Origin: an uncultured Campylobacter sp.
GTDB lineage: Bacteria; Campylobacterota; Campylobacteria; Campylobacterales; Campylobacteraceae
Length of the DNA: 64,000 nucleotides
Direction: 5' to 3'
Assembly: GCF_938030685.1 (NCBI RefSeq)
Contig: NZ_CALHHX010000168.1
Coordinates: 1 to 64,000 of the forward strand
How positions within the stretch are numbered: the stretch's first letter is position 1; each line of letters opens with the position of its first letter. This document shows positions 16,713 through 25,694 of this stretch, piece by piece. A program made the translations under genes and the position numbers. The notes beneath the pieces were generated by a model that was not told the DNA's origin, ran no database searches, and saw only the letters and a list, made by a program, of their open reading frames with translations.

Positions 16713-17138
16713 TTATTTCATCTTGCGGATTTTAGGCTCTTTGCTCTCTACGAGTTCGTAAATTTTAAGCTCGACCTTAACGTCTTTGGGCGCTAAAATT
16801 CTAATTTCGCCGCCGTCGTAGGCGAATGGATGCGTGAGCTCGTAATAGATCCGCTTCTTTTGCTTCTTGCCGTCGCATAGCATCAGCGTTTGAGCAAGCT
16901 CATTGCCGCCGCTAAACTCATAATAAAGCCCGTCCGAGCCCTCTTTTGGCTCTATTTTGCCGCCGATCAGATACGCGTCGTTGCAGTCGGCTTTGATCTC
17001 TTTCGAAAAGATCGCTTCGACTTTAAACTGCTGCGGCGGCATCTTTGACGGCGTTAGCTGAAAGACGTTTAGCTGCTTTTGCGCCTCGCCGCCGAACAAA
17101 AACAGCGGCAATAGGAAAAATAAAACGCTTTTTCTCAT
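16713..17138 (-). CDS. eco: Ecotin (periplasmic serine protease inhibitor)
   Basis: 141 residues with a signal peptide (MRKSVLFFLLPLFLFGG). The mature part matches ecotin closely: NVFQLTPSKM (E. coli VIQLTPQ), KADCNDAYLIGGK (VDCNLHRLGGK), LMLCDGKKQKKR (MMACPDGKKEKKF) and APKDVKVELKIYELVE (TPDNVDVKYRVWKAE). Cys52 and Cys88 correspond to the disulfide holding the reactive loop. Counting back from Cys88, the P1 residue is Leu85 where E. coli has Met84, which favours chymotrypsin/elastase-like targets. Ecotin dimers protect bacteria from host proteases such as neutrophil elastase. AAGGAG precedes ATG. It is followed 17 bases later by the broken DUF1579-like gene. Confidence 0.92.
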   Translation of the reverse strand: MRKSVLFFLLPLFLFGGEAQKQLNVFQLTPSKMPPQQFKVEAIFSKEIKADCNDAYLIGGKIEPKEGSDGLYYEFSGGNELAQTLMLCDGKKQKKRIYYELTHPFAYDGGEIRILAPKDVKVELKIYELVESKEPKIRKMK

Positions 17139-17206
17139 TTTTTACTCCTTGAAAAGATATTTTTATTTAAAATTTTAGCAAAATTTTTACTCATTAAACT
17201 GAAATT

Positions 17207-17938
17207 TCAATCAACTTCGTTTTTGCCTACAATACAGATGATGTTTTTTAGCGCTTCCGTCTCTGATTTTAACGCCTCGCTATCGGTTTTTTGCGCAGCG
17301 CTATTTTTGTTCGCTAAATTTTTGCTAGAGCCTTGCGGCGAGGGTTTTTCCCGCGAGTTTAAAGCCTTGACGGCGTCGCGCGATATTTCGCCCTGCGTCT
17401 GCACGGTGGAAATTTCGCCGCTAGCCCCGCCAGCCTTGCTCGTGCGGCGGCTTAGCACGCTTTTGACGCTTATCTTTTCGCCTGCGTAAAACGCTTCGCA
17501 AAGCCCGCCTTGCGCCTCATAGTCCGTCACTTTGACGCTGCCCTCTTGAAATTTATAAAATTTCGCCCGTTTCGCTCCTCGTAGCTCCCTGACTCCGCCC
17601 CATACGTCGCTCTGCGCGTCGAGATCTGCGAGCGCGAATGCGCCGTCTGCCGCCTTATACATATTGCCGAGCCTTATCGGTATGCGTTCGCCGCTCTTTT
17701 TGGTAAGCACGAAGCCGATCTTTTCGCCATCTTTTGGGCTCTGGCGGAACTGCCCCGAGAAAAACGCCGTGAAAAACGCGACCTCTTTGATCTCGCCGTC
17801 GGTGCCTAGGTACCTCGTCCAGCCATCTTCGGGCACATCGATCTCGGCGACGTCTCGTCCGTCCTTTGCGCCGCATTTTAAGCCCGCGCAGCCGCTAAGC
17901 GCTAATGCCGCAAGCGCGGCCAGAAATAGGTTTTTCAT
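17207..17938 (-). CDS. Unknown lipoprotein
   Basis: 243 residues. MKNLFLAALAALALSGC is a lipoprotein signal with lipobox LSGC (Cys17). The first part (about 30-155) is a compact domain of unknown type with two more Cys. The C-terminal 80 residues are a Ser/Lys/Glu/Asn-rich low-complexity tail (for example QGSSKNLANKNSAAQKTDSE), ending with IICIVGKNEVD. GAAGGGAAAAT precedes ATG. It is upstream of the ecotin gene on the same strand (68-base gap) and probably cell-envelope located. I do not recognise the family. Confidence 0.7.
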   Translation of the reverse strand: MKNLFLAALAALALSGCAGLKCGAKDGRDVAEIDVPEDGWTRYLGTDGEIKEVAFFTAFFSGQFRQSPKDGEKIGFVLTKKSGERIPIRLGNMYKAADGAFALADLDAQSDVWGGVRELRGAKRAKFYKFQEGSVKVTDYEAQGGLCEAFYAGEKISVKSVLSRRTSKAGGASGEISTVQTQGEISRDAVKALNSREKPSPQGSSKNLANKNSAAQKTDSEALKSETEALKNIICIVGKNEVD

Positions 17939-17991
17939 ATTTTCCCTTCAAATAAATTTGTCTCAAAGCAGGGCGGTAAATTCGTAGGGCA

Positions 17992-18348
17992 TTATTTTAG
18001 ACTTGCAGGATAGCCGCTAAATTTTTCGATCCAGCCGTCCTCGCCGTAGAGCTCGCCGCAAAGCCCGTCCGAGAGCTCGGCTAGATTTTCGCCCGCCTCG
18101 TCCGCAAGCCGCCAGCGCTCGCTTTGCTCGAAAAAGCTTAGCGTCTCATGCAGGACGTGATCGGTAAGATGCGCGCAAAGCGTCCTTAGCGCCTCCCTCT
18201 GCTGCGGCGAAAAGTCCGCTATCGATGCATATAGTCGCTCGCACCGCGCGCCTTTCATCCGCCCGCTCATGACCGCATCCAACCACGCCAGCGACCCGTC
18301 CCTGAGCTGCCGCACATATTCCCGCCCGAAACTCTGCAAAACATCCAT
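17992..18348 (-). CDS. Small cytoplasmic protein of unknown function
   Basis: 118 residues, helical and acidic, starting MDVLQSFGREYVRQL with a very good AAGGAG site seven bases upstream. No signal peptide, membrane segment or known motif. Size, composition (many Glu/Leu, two W) and position among exported-protein genes are like small immunity or adaptor proteins, but that is only analogy. It is 53 bases upstream of the lipoprotein gene, same strand. Confidence 0.65.
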   Translation of the reverse strand: MDVLQSFGREYVRQLRDGSLAWLDAVMSGRMKGARCERLYASIADFSPQQREALRTLCAHLTDHVLHETLSFFEQSERWRLADEAGENLAELSDGLCGELYGEDGWIEKFSGYPASLK

Positions 18349-18718
18349 TTTTCACTCCTTGCGTTTAAATTTTAAAATTTTTGGCGCCTCGCCTAAATTT
18401 AGATCGAAATTTACTTCCTAAGCCCGTTTAAGCTTTTTGCGTCCTAAATACGGCGCGCCGCATTTCACCTTTTATAAAATTCTACCTAACTAGCGCCGTT
18501 TTTTATCGTTTGCGCTGCTATTTTATCGCGCCGCAAAATTCGCGCTGCACCTCAAAGCCCAGCGTCGTTTAAATTTTAAAATCCGAAAGCTCACGACCGA
18601 AATTTTAAAATTTAAGGCTCGATGAAATACGTTTCGGCGCGATGGTATGCGCCGCTTGAAACTTTAAATTTTAAAAACTCGCACTTCGCCTCAAAGCCCG
18701 CTAGCGGGGCTAAATTTA
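18349..18718. other. Intergenic, AT-palindrome-rich
   Basis: 370 bases with at least four AAATTTTAAAATTT-type blocks (for example near 18366, 18570, 18602 and 18664). No supported gene. Confidence 0.45.
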
Positions 18719-19066
18719 TCAAGCCGACGTTGCCCAGACGCGTAAAAATCGCCGTCCGCTCGCCTCAAACGAGCACTCCTGCCAGTCCCAGTCGTTCTCG
18801 CCACCCATTGCAAAATTTTGAGGCTCGCCTGATAGGCCGGCCGCGCTCAAAGCAGCCGCTATACGCTCTTTCATAAAATCATCGGGCTCGCAGGGCGTAA
18901 ATTTTTCAAATTTTATCTCGTAAAGGGAAGCGAGCCTAAAGTCCGCACGCACGAGCTTGCCGCACTGCTGCGCGAACTCCGCCGCGCTGCATTCGTGCTT
19001 TGGGGCGTAGTACCAAACCTCCAGCTCCTCGATGCTTTCGCCCTTAAATTTTATGGATTTTATCAT
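18719..19066 (-). CDS. Small protein of unknown function
   Basis: 115 residues beginning MIKSIKFKGESIEELEVWYY. It has alternating beta and alpha character, two Cys and a Trp-rich C-terminal part (GGENDWDWQE, RFLRVWATS). No signal peptide. The ribosome binding site is weak (GGGGTC). Not recognised. It lies in the same-strand accessory run and might be cytoplasmic. Confidence 0.55.
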   Translation of the reverse strand: MIKSIKFKGESIEELEVWYYAPKHECSAAEFAQQCGKLVRADFRLASLYEIKFEKFTPCEPDDFMKERIAAALSAAGLSGEPQNFAMGGENDWDWQECSFEASGRRFLRVWATSA

Positions 19067-19224
19067 TTTGACCCCATTTCGATCGTCGCGGCGATTTTAA
19101 ATTTCATTGCTTAATTTCACTTGCCCCATACGGCGCAGGTTTTGCACGCAAGATCAAACTCTCGCTATTCGGCGCAAGCGCGCTGCGCAGACAAATTTTA
19201 AATTTAATCCGCCGCGCTTTAAAT

Positions 19225-19776
19225 TCAGACGCCGAAGTCCGTCCGCATCCCCTCTTTGCCTTTCGGCGTAAAATAGCAAACGATGTAGCAGAGCATTCGG
19301 TCTTTGCAGTCGTATTTGGCTTCGAGAGCCTCGATAATGCGCGCAAATTCCTGCGGCGGCTTGTCCGCAAAGGCGCCTCGCAGCTCCTCTGCGGCGATAT
19401 GTTTTGGGCTAAGGAGCAGATACGCTGCGCCGCCGTCCTCATCCTCGCTGATGGCGCGTAAAATTTCACCGCTCGCGCGAACCCGCCAATGTTCCTTGCC
19501 GTCCCACTCGCGCAGGCTCAAAAACGCTGTGCCGCCGTCAGCGTCCAAAGCCTTCTCGTTTAAAATTTGAGCGCGTAAAGCGCCTTCATTTAAGTTCTCC
19601 TCGCTCGCGACCTCGATAAAAACGTCCGTGCCGAGCAGATAGCTGGTTCGCTCAAACTCGCTTTCGTACTCCCGGCCGTCAAATTTAGCGGCAAATTCGC
19701 GCACCCGCTCGTCCGCTTCGCAGCCGAACATCATCGCGTCGCTATCTGAAATTTTAACGATATAAGGCTCGTTCAT
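19225..19776 (-). CDS. Unknown cytoplasmic protein
   Basis: 183 residues if started at ATG 19776 (MNEPYIVKISDSDAMMFG); a TTG four codons upstream overlaps the sequence that probably serves as ribosome binding site (TTGGAAAA). Acidic, mixed alpha/beta, with a CYIVCYF segment near the C-terminus. It begins 16 bases after the stop of the large repeat protein gene and is probably co-transcribed with it. No known domain recognised. Confidence 0.6.
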   Translation of the reverse strand: MNEPYIVKISDSDAMMFGCEADERVREFAAKFDGREYESEFERTSYLLGTDVFIEVASEENLNEGALRAQILNEKALDADGGTAFLSLREWDGKEHWRVRASGEILRAISEDEDGGAAYLLLSPKHIAAEELRGAFADKPPQEFARIIEALEAKYDCKDRMLCYIVCYFTPKGKEGMRTDFGV

Positions 19777-19791
19777 AGGATTTTCCAAATT

Positions 19792-21213
19792 TTATTGCAG
19801 CTCGCATTTTCCGTAAACCCACTCGCGAGTTTCGTTTAGCTTAAACTCGCCGTCTTTTAGAAAATACTGCTTGCTGCTTTTGATCGCGTTTTCGCCCGTG
19901 GCTATGTAGTCGCCGATGAAGCCGCGATCCAGGACGTCCTGCGCTAAAATGCTCCGCTCAAAGACGTTTTGCGTCCTTTGCGTCTCGCGCCATTTGCCGC
20001 TCTCATCAGGCTCGCGCAGGGTGATCGAGATGTTATTGCCCGCCTCGTCGTAGTCGTAGATATACTCGTACTGCTTGCCGTCGGAGGCCCCGCGATTTTT
20101 TATCACATTGCCGCGCGCGTCGTAGCTAAACTCGTTTTCAAACACGACCTCCCATCGCTGCGATTCCTCGCACCAAAGCGCGGTTTGCTCGCGTAGCGGT
20201 CTGCGTTCCTCGGTCTCCTCGTGCACGTTTTTGTAGTACTCCCTCCACTCGTTTTTTGCGGCGTCCCAGCGCGATCTTAGCTCGCTAAAGCGCCTATACT
20301 TGGGCTCGATCTTGCGCAAGATCTTTTCATCGCGCTGCCATGTGTCGTCCTTCCATATAAAATTTATCTCGCTGCGCGTCCCGTCCGCGGCCGTAAAGAC
20401 CGTGTGTTTTGTAAGCGGTACCCATTTACCGCGCCACGCGTAGCCTTCGGAGCCCGCGTAAGCGTCGCCGTTGTAGTGATATATCGATTTTTCGTACGGC
20501 ACCCATTTTTTCGCTTTGGCGTTCCATTCATAGGTCGCTACGAAATTATTTCTGTCGTTTTCATCGACAATCCTTTTTGTAAGGTGCGTCGGCGTCCATC
20601 TGCCCTTTTTTAGCGTGAAATTTTGCAAAATTTCCGTTTTGCCCTCGCGCTTTTCGACGGCTTCTTCTCCGTCGTACGGCTTACCGTCCTTGCTTTGCAG
20701 GCTGAAATAAATTTTTGAGCCGTCCTTTGCGATCTCGTGCTTGCTCATCGCCGTTTCGCGAAATTTGTTTGTATTCGCGTCCCAGTCGTATTCGATATTT
20801 TCGATCTCGCGCTCGCCGCTTTCGTCAAATTTGCTAAAGCTTTTCGATACGGATGCCCCCTCTTCGCCGCTCTTTTTGTAGATTTTTTCTAGGCGGCGGG
20901 TTTTGGCGTCGTAGTTTTGGCTCACTTCATATTCGTAGCGCGGCACGGCGCCGCCCTCTGTTTTATAGCTCGTCTTTTGCAGACAAATTTTATCCGCCGC
21001 CGCGTGTTTTGCCGCCGCACCCGCCTCAGTCGCGCCCGCAGGCATCGCGAGAACTAATGTCGCCGCTAAAATTGCCGCCCGCGCTCGAAGCTTGTCTGCC
21101 GAAACCGCCGTCTGCGCCCTAAAAGCGCCCGCCGAAACAATCGCTCGCGCCTTTAAATTTAGCGCCGCAAAATCTGCCGCATCCTCGGGCGAAATTTTAA
21201 AAATACCTCTCAT
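19792..21213 (-). CDS. Exported W-rich repeat protein (paralogue A)
   Basis: 473 residues. A hydrophobic export segment (AAILAATLVLAMPAGATEA) lies at about residues 46-64, after an unusually long Ala/Arg-rich N-terminal region. The AAAGGA site supports the ATG at 21213, though a later start cannot be excluded. The mature protein is a series of imperfect 20-30-residue beta-rich units with conserved Trp and Tyr/Asp, such as YEWNAKAKKWVPYEKSIYHY, NFIWKDDTWQRDEK and YDARGNVIKN. It resembles YD/RHS-like or beta-strand surface repeats without the full RHS signature. It is a paralogue of the next gene upstream. Function unknown; likely cell surface or periplasm. Confidence 0.7.
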   Translation of the reverse strand: MRGIFKISPEDAADFAALNLKARAIVSAGAFRAQTAVSADKLRARAAILAATLVLAMPAGATEAGAAAKHAAADKICLQKTSYKTEGGAVPRYEYEVSQNYDAKTRRLEKIYKKSGEEGASVSKSFSKFDESGEREIENIEYDWDANTNKFRETAMSKHEIAKDGSKIYFSLQSKDGKPYDGEEAVEKREGKTEILQNFTLKKGRWTPTHLTKRIVDENDRNNFVATYEWNAKAKKWVPYEKSIYHYNGDAYAGSEGYAWRGKWVPLTKHTVFTAADGTRSEINFIWKDDTWQRDEKILRKIEPKYRRFSELRSRWDAAKNEWREYYKNVHEETEERRPLREQTALWCEESQRWEVVFENEFSYDARGNVIKNRGASDGKQYEYIYDYDEAGNNISITLREPDESGKWRETQRTQNVFERSILAQDVLDRGFIGDYIATGENAIKSSKQYFLKDGEFKLNETREWVYGKCELQ

Positions 21214-21400
21214 GACCGATCCTTTTATTATCTAAATTTTAATCCATGCTACGTCCGCTAAATTTAAACGCAAAGCTCGCGCAACACCGCGTCCGTAAAA
21301 TTTAAACGCGACGCCGCACCTGCTAAATCTAACCGCGCAGCACTCGTAGATCGCGCAGGTAAAATTTAGTCGCGAAATTTTACCGACGCATCTTCAAACG

Positions 21401-22636
21401 CTACTTTATCTTTTTATATTTCCACGTCTTTTCCGTTATGAGCTCGGATTTGCCGTCTTTAAGCTTAAATTCCTTAAAGCTCGTTATCGCGTAGATACTA
21501 GGCATCTCAAACATCATCAGCGCGGCGCCGTGCCCCACGCTGTCTGATGGGATTTGGGTATCGTAAGTAGCCTCCGAGCGCCCGGTTTGCACCCATTTGC
21601 CGCTCGCGTCAAGCTTGTAGGTATCCATCGCCGTATTGCTGCCGCGCTCGTCGTAGCTATAGACGTATTTGCCGCTACTGGAATTTGATTCGTAGCTTTG
21701 CACGAGCGGGCGCTCGCCCGATTTATCGTAAATTTCGCCGTTTGAGTAGCTTTTGACCCAATCTTTAAGCTGCTCATCCCACAGATAAGAGGTCATATTA
21801 AGATCCGCGCCCTTCTTGATAGCGGTCTGTTTGCTCATATTATCCCACGCGCCCTTCTCGTCATTCCAGATGAAGCTCGTAACGACCTCCTCGCCCTTTG
21901 CGGCATCAAGCTCGTGCTTGCTCATCGTCGCGTTTTGCCACGCGCCGCCCTTAAAGGTGCTGCGGATCTGCTCGTAGCTGCCGTTTCGATCGCCGTTAAG
22001 CATCTCTCGCTCGCTGTTTTGCCACGCGCCGTTTACAAACTCGTAGGTTACGTATCCATTCATCTCTCCTAGGCCGTCGTAGAAAATTTCAGTCTTATCT
22101 TTGGGCTGCCAGCTCTTGCCGTCCCATTTGAAGCTTATCGTAAGCTCCTCCTTATCCCACGCGTTTTTTACGGATCTGTTCATACTCTCTTTATGCCATT
22201 TGCCCTTTGTGAGCTTATATCGCACATCTTCGGTCGCGTTGCCGTCGTAGCTGGAAACGGTTTTGCTCGCATTGCGCGTGCCGTCATCCGCTATCGAATT
22301 GCTCTCGCGCGTCGTGACGTTACCCTTTACGCTTTCCGTGTAGTCTTCTATTTTTTTCCACTTGCCGCTTTTAAGATCGAGGCCAAATACTTCAAATTTA
22401 ACCATTCCTCCCTTTTCGTCAAAGTAGCTGATCTCTTTGTAGCTAGAGCCTAGGCCGTCCGAGGAGTTCGTATCTCTTACCTGCTCCAGCTTGCGCGCCG
22501 CCGCGTCGTAGCTTAGATGCGTGCTTTCTTCGCGCTGTCCGAGTGAGCTGTAGCTCATACTTTGCACCATATACTCATACTCCTTGGCAAACGCCGCCAC
22601 ACAGAGCAGCGCAAGTATCGTAGCGAGCTTTTTCAT
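21401..22636 (-). CDS. Exported W-rich repeat protein (paralogue B)
   Basis: 411 residues with a standard signal peptide (MKKLATILALLCVAAFA). The repeats match paralogue A: ISFKWDGKSWQPKDKTEIFY, SFIWNDEKGAWDNMSKQT, SYLWDEQLKDWVKSYSNGE and SYDERGSNTAMDTYKL, and both proteins end in a similar W-x-Y-(G/K)-K segment. Good ribosome binding site (AAGGAGAG). The two genes are tandem with a 187-base gap, pointing to duplication and divergence. Predicted periplasmic or surface protein; ligand unknown. Confidence 0.72.
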   Translation of the reverse strand: MKKLATILALLCVAAFAKEYEYMVQSMSYSSLGQREESTHLSYDAAARKLEQVRDTNSSDGLGSSYKEISYFDEKGGMVKFEVFGLDLKSGKWKKIEDYTESVKGNVTTRESNSIADDGTRNASKTVSSYDGNATEDVRYKLTKGKWHKESMNRSVKNAWDKEELTISFKWDGKSWQPKDKTEIFYDGLGEMNGYVTYEFVNGAWQNSEREMLNGDRNGSYEQIRSTFKGGAWQNATMSKHELDAAKGEEVVTSFIWNDEKGAWDNMSKQTAIKKGADLNMTSYLWDEQLKDWVKSYSNGEIYDKSGERPLVQSYESNSSSGKYVYSYDERGSNTAMDTYKLDASGKWVQTGRSEATYDTQIPSDSVGHGAALMMFEMPSIYAITSFKEFKLKDGKSELITEKTWKYKKIK

Positions 22637-23044
22637 CCTCTCTCCTTGAAAAAATTTTGATAATTATATAATGTTCGTATATAAAAACGGATAAATTTCG
22701 CTGCGCGGCTAAATTTAAAAACTTCGATTTTTAGGCGGTAGCGGTGGAATTTTACGTCGCCAAACGGCTGGAATTTTAGCAATATTTGATCTGATTTTGT
22801 GTTAGTTGTCGATAGAATTTATGCGAAATAGAATTACGTGCGAGCTTCTGCTAAATTTTAAACAGATCTAGGCTGATTTATATCAAAGCTTCACTGCGTG
22901 CCGTTAGCGATAAAATTCTACGTCATAAAATTTTAAATTCACGCGCAGATCCGCTTGAGGAGATAAAAATGCAATACTAAATTTTTGGCAGCTCAAAATT
23001 TCAAATAATGCCGGTTTTTAAAGAGTGCCGCTGGTTAGGCGATA
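22637..23044. other. Intergenic, no gene seen
   Basis: 408 bases. TATAATG on the minus strand at about 22665-22671 could be the -10 of the repeat protein gene. Nothing else is visible. Confidence 0.4.
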
Positions 23045-23752
23045 CTAATCGCAGAAGCGCTTATCCGTGTTATTTGCTTTGCGCTTGACTAGGAAGTCCG
23101 CCTTTTTAGCGGGGTCTGCGAAAAACTCGTCCTGCCTAAGTAGCGCGGCGTCCATTTTGTCCTCGGCTGCCTTGAGCGCGGCGGCGCGATCTGCGAAGTG
23201 AGATGGAAATTTCTCATCAAATATCGCTTTATACGGGTGCGTCTTGACCCAGTCCCTGGCGCGTGCCGCCGCATCGCGCTGTTTAGCGAGATCGCAGAAT
23301 GCGTATGGATTTACCACGTTGCCGACGAGCTGTAAAAACGCCGCGTTCGCGGACTCGGTCTCACGAAACATCTCGTCCTTGATGTCGATGACGCGAGCGA
23401 AGGTTAGGAATCGATTTTTGCCTGCGTAGAACCAAAACACCGCGTCGTCCTTAAGCCCCAGATCATAAGCGCGCGCTGCGACGGTCATCAGCGTAGTCGG
23501 AGCGACCATGTCCGGAGCGTCCTCTATGATTTTGATCGCCTTTTTTAGGCTCGCCACGTTGTTTTTCATCAGCAGATCGTCGATCGGCTCGTAAACGTGC
23601 ACGTATTCGGGCTTGCCCTCCTTAGCCGAATAAAACGGCGAGACATAGATGTCGATCGAAGTGATTTTTTCCACCTTGTCCTCACTCTCGCCTTGGGCGC
23701 TCAAAGTCGCAGCCGCCGCCGCACACAGCAGCAGTGAGCGAAATTTTTTCAT
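23045..23752 (-). CDS. Exported protein of unknown function
   Basis: 235 residues with signal peptide MKKFRSLLLCAAAAATLSAQ. The mature part is helical with regions like TTLMTVAARAYDLGLKDDAVFWFYAG, reminiscent of a TPR-like hairpin, and a Lys/Ala-rich C-terminus ending with a Cys (KRFCD) that may pair with the FCDLA Cys at about 152. AGGAGAGG precedes ATG. It is the first gene of the minus-strand accessory run. Not recognised. Confidence 0.68.
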   Translation of the reverse strand: MKKFRSLLLCAAAAATLSAQGESEDKVEKITSIDIYVSPFYSAKEGKPEYVHVYEPIDDLLMKNNVASLKKAIKIIEDAPDMVAPTTLMTVAARAYDLGLKDDAVFWFYAGKNRFLTFARVIDIKDEMFRETESANAAFLQLVGNVVNPYAFCDLAKQRDAAARARDWVKTHPYKAIFDEKFPSHFADRAAALKAAEDKMDAALLRQDEFFADPAKKADFLVKRKANNTDKRFCD

Positions 23753-24025
23753 AACCTCTCCTTCGGTTAAATTTTGTAAATTTGCTTCGTAATTATACCC
23801 TGAAATTTAAGAGCGCGAGCTTGATTTTTAACGAATATATTTTTGCGGAATTTTAATTTTTGCGGCGGTTCTATTTTCTTTTGATCAGGCTTTAGCGCGA
23901 TGCTTGAGCGGCTAAATTTAAGCGCCGTTAGTCGTAAAATTTAGCTCATAATTTAGATCGCATGAAATCGTTCAAAGTGCTTACTAAAATTTTAAAATTT
24001 CGCCCTTTTAAGCATCGTATGCTAG

Positions 24026-24172
24026 TCATTTATCGCTGAATGCGGCTATAGACTGGCCGTGGCGCGCCGTGCGGTATCGAACAAGAAAATTTGCCAGTCC
24101 GCGGTGAGCCATGAAATCAAAGGCATAAATGTTCGCGTGCTGGTTCTTGATCTGCGCGAAATAAAAGTCGCC
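24026..24172 (-). pseudogene. Gene fragment, decayed
   Basis: A 48-residue open stretch bounded by stops, reading GDFYFAQIKNQHANIYAFDF and continuing to a TGA. A second frame just upstream reads YYKANQKSYEYECVFVC. Both resemble fragments on the other side of the AT-rich gene (LYFAQIKNKRVNSYAIDF and KRAKYNQMVFVC), so both flanks carry remains of related genes. Parent family not recognised. Confidence 0.5.
24114..24165 (+). repeat. Imperfect direct repeat, left copy
   Basis: 52 bases matching 26063-26114 at about 45 of 52 positions in the same orientation; the last 22 are identical (TTCTTGATCTGCGCGAAATA and on). The two copies flank the AT-rich gene. Confidence 0.75.
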
Positions 24173-24398
24173 GCTTTAATAGAGTAATATATCACAGTCG
24201 CCTAAATATTCATTGAGCAGCAATTGCAGACAAATACACACTCATACTCGTAGGACTTTTGATTCGCTTTGTAATAGACTGCACAAAAAACTTCTTATAA
24301 TATGAATCTTATAAAAGTTTATTTGCCTCTATCGCTTTTGCTATAAAGCACATAGTAATTTGTAGAAATGCACAACTAATCGCTAGTAACTTAGTTAG

Positions 24399-25694
24399 TT
24401 ATAATGCCACCTTCAATTCTTTTACTCTCTTTTCAGCATATTCTTTTAATATAAGCGATAATGCTATAAGATTTTTATGCTTAACATACCCTGGAGGTAG
24501 GGTATTGTCAAAGCAATTTTCGTATAATAACTTATCTAGCTCTTTTGTGTCTGCAATGGCTTGAAATGTTTTTTCTTTATGGTTTATTACTACTATTCGT
24601 CTTTTTGAGAATTTTATATAATCATTAATAAATTTTTTATCTCCGCTTAGGAAAAATCCAACACCAAAATCAGCTTTTTCGTTTTTAAACAGTTCAATAT
24701 ACTGAATCCCATAAAAACAAAATATATCCCAAGCTTTATTTTTGGCTTCCTGAAAAATTTTGTCTAAGTTCCACTGTCTTATATCAAAATTCATAAATTC
24801 TGTCATTTTGGAGTTATCCTTAAAATACTCATAAGCGAAATTTAATACTTCTAAAAAAATAGGTCCAGATTTTCTCATTATTTTTGAAAATTCTATAGTT
24901 TTCTCGCTATAGCTAATCCTTTTAAATGATATTACAAACATTAATAACACATAGGAATATATAAAAGTATGATTTGAATATTTAAATCCATTAAAATTTA
25001 ACCAATACTCTTTTTTGCTTATATCCAAATACATAGGAGAACCATCCATATTACGGCAAAGCTTGCAATCCTCGTCTAGATAATTATGTGTAAAATAATA
25101 AATTCTGCGTCTTACTATATTATCAAGTAAAGACGTATCTTTAACATTTAAATTTTGAAATTTAAATAAAGCGCTTAGTTTGTTAAGTTTTATATTATAT
25201 TTTTGTAATTCTTTTTCATATTCTAACGAATAAGTATGGTTTGAATTCATAAGATCTTCATCTATATAAGGCTGCGGATTTATATCTAAGTTATTTTCAA
25301 ACACAAATTTTGCTATAGGGTTGCTGTCTATGCCTTTTGGAATAAAACTATTACTATTTTTATCTTTCTCAATAAAAAGCCCCAAGGAATTAGAGTCGAT
25401 ATTTATAGATATGTCAATATTTTTCTTGATTCTACTGAGATTTTTATCCAGCAATAGTATGTTTTTGTAGGCAGATAACGAGCTTTTAAAAGAAAATTTA
25501 TCATATTTTAAATTTGTGATCTGCCTTAAAATATCTTGTTGTATAAACGTATCATCATTAGTTCCAATCATAAAAGTATAATTCTCAAATATTTGAGAAT
25601 TATACGAGTATAACTTATAGATTTCTATTATATCTTGATTTTTTTGTAGATAAATAATATCTCTACAAAAGTTGGAAACTTCTTTATTCATCAT
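24399..25694 (-). CDS. AT-rich orphan gene, unknown function
   Basis: 431 residues, Lys/Asn/Ile/Phe/Tyr-rich, with base composition far more AT-rich than neighbours, so probably acquired. Cytoplasmic by appearance, with one hydrophobic stretch (TFIYSYVLLMFVISF, about residues 244-258). A CKLC pair at about 212-215 could bind metal. The C-terminal third is mixed alpha/beta (FGVGFFLSGDKKFINDY, KRRIVVINHKEKTFQAIAD). ATGATG start with weak ribosome binding site; the TGA of an upstream fragment overlaps the start codons. Flanked by decayed fragments and a direct repeat. Genes like this are often defence or toxin cargo, but I recognise no domain. Confidence 0.65.
   Translation of the reverse strand: MMNKEVSNFCRDIIYLQKNQDIIEIYKLYSYNSQIFENYTFMIGTNDDTFIQQDILRQITNLKYDKFSFKSSLSAYKNILLLDKNLSRIKKNIDISINIDSNSLGLFIEKDKNSNSFIPKGIDSNPIAKFVFENNLDINPQPYIDEDLMNSNHTYSLEYEKELQKYNIKLNKLSALFKFQNLNVKDTSLLDNIVRRRIYYFTHNYLDEDCKLCRNMDGSPMYLDISKKEYWLNFNGFKYSNHTFIYSYVLLMFVISFKRISYSEKTIEFSKIMRKSGPIFLEVLNFAYEYFKDNSKMTEFMNFDIRQWNLDKIFQEAKNKAWDIFCFYGIQYIELFKNEKADFGVGFFLSGDKKFINDYIKFSKRRIVVINHKEKTFQAIADTKELDKLLYENCFDNTLPPGYVKHKNLIALSLILKEYAEKRVKELKVAL

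Larger units (their letters stand above)
23753..24398. other. Gap with decayed sequence
   Basis: 646 bases without an intact gene. The right half holds decayed coding fragments on the minus strand (see the fragment at 24026-24172 and the direct repeat at 24114-24165). The left half shows AAATTTTAAAATTT-type blocks only. Confidence 0.5.
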
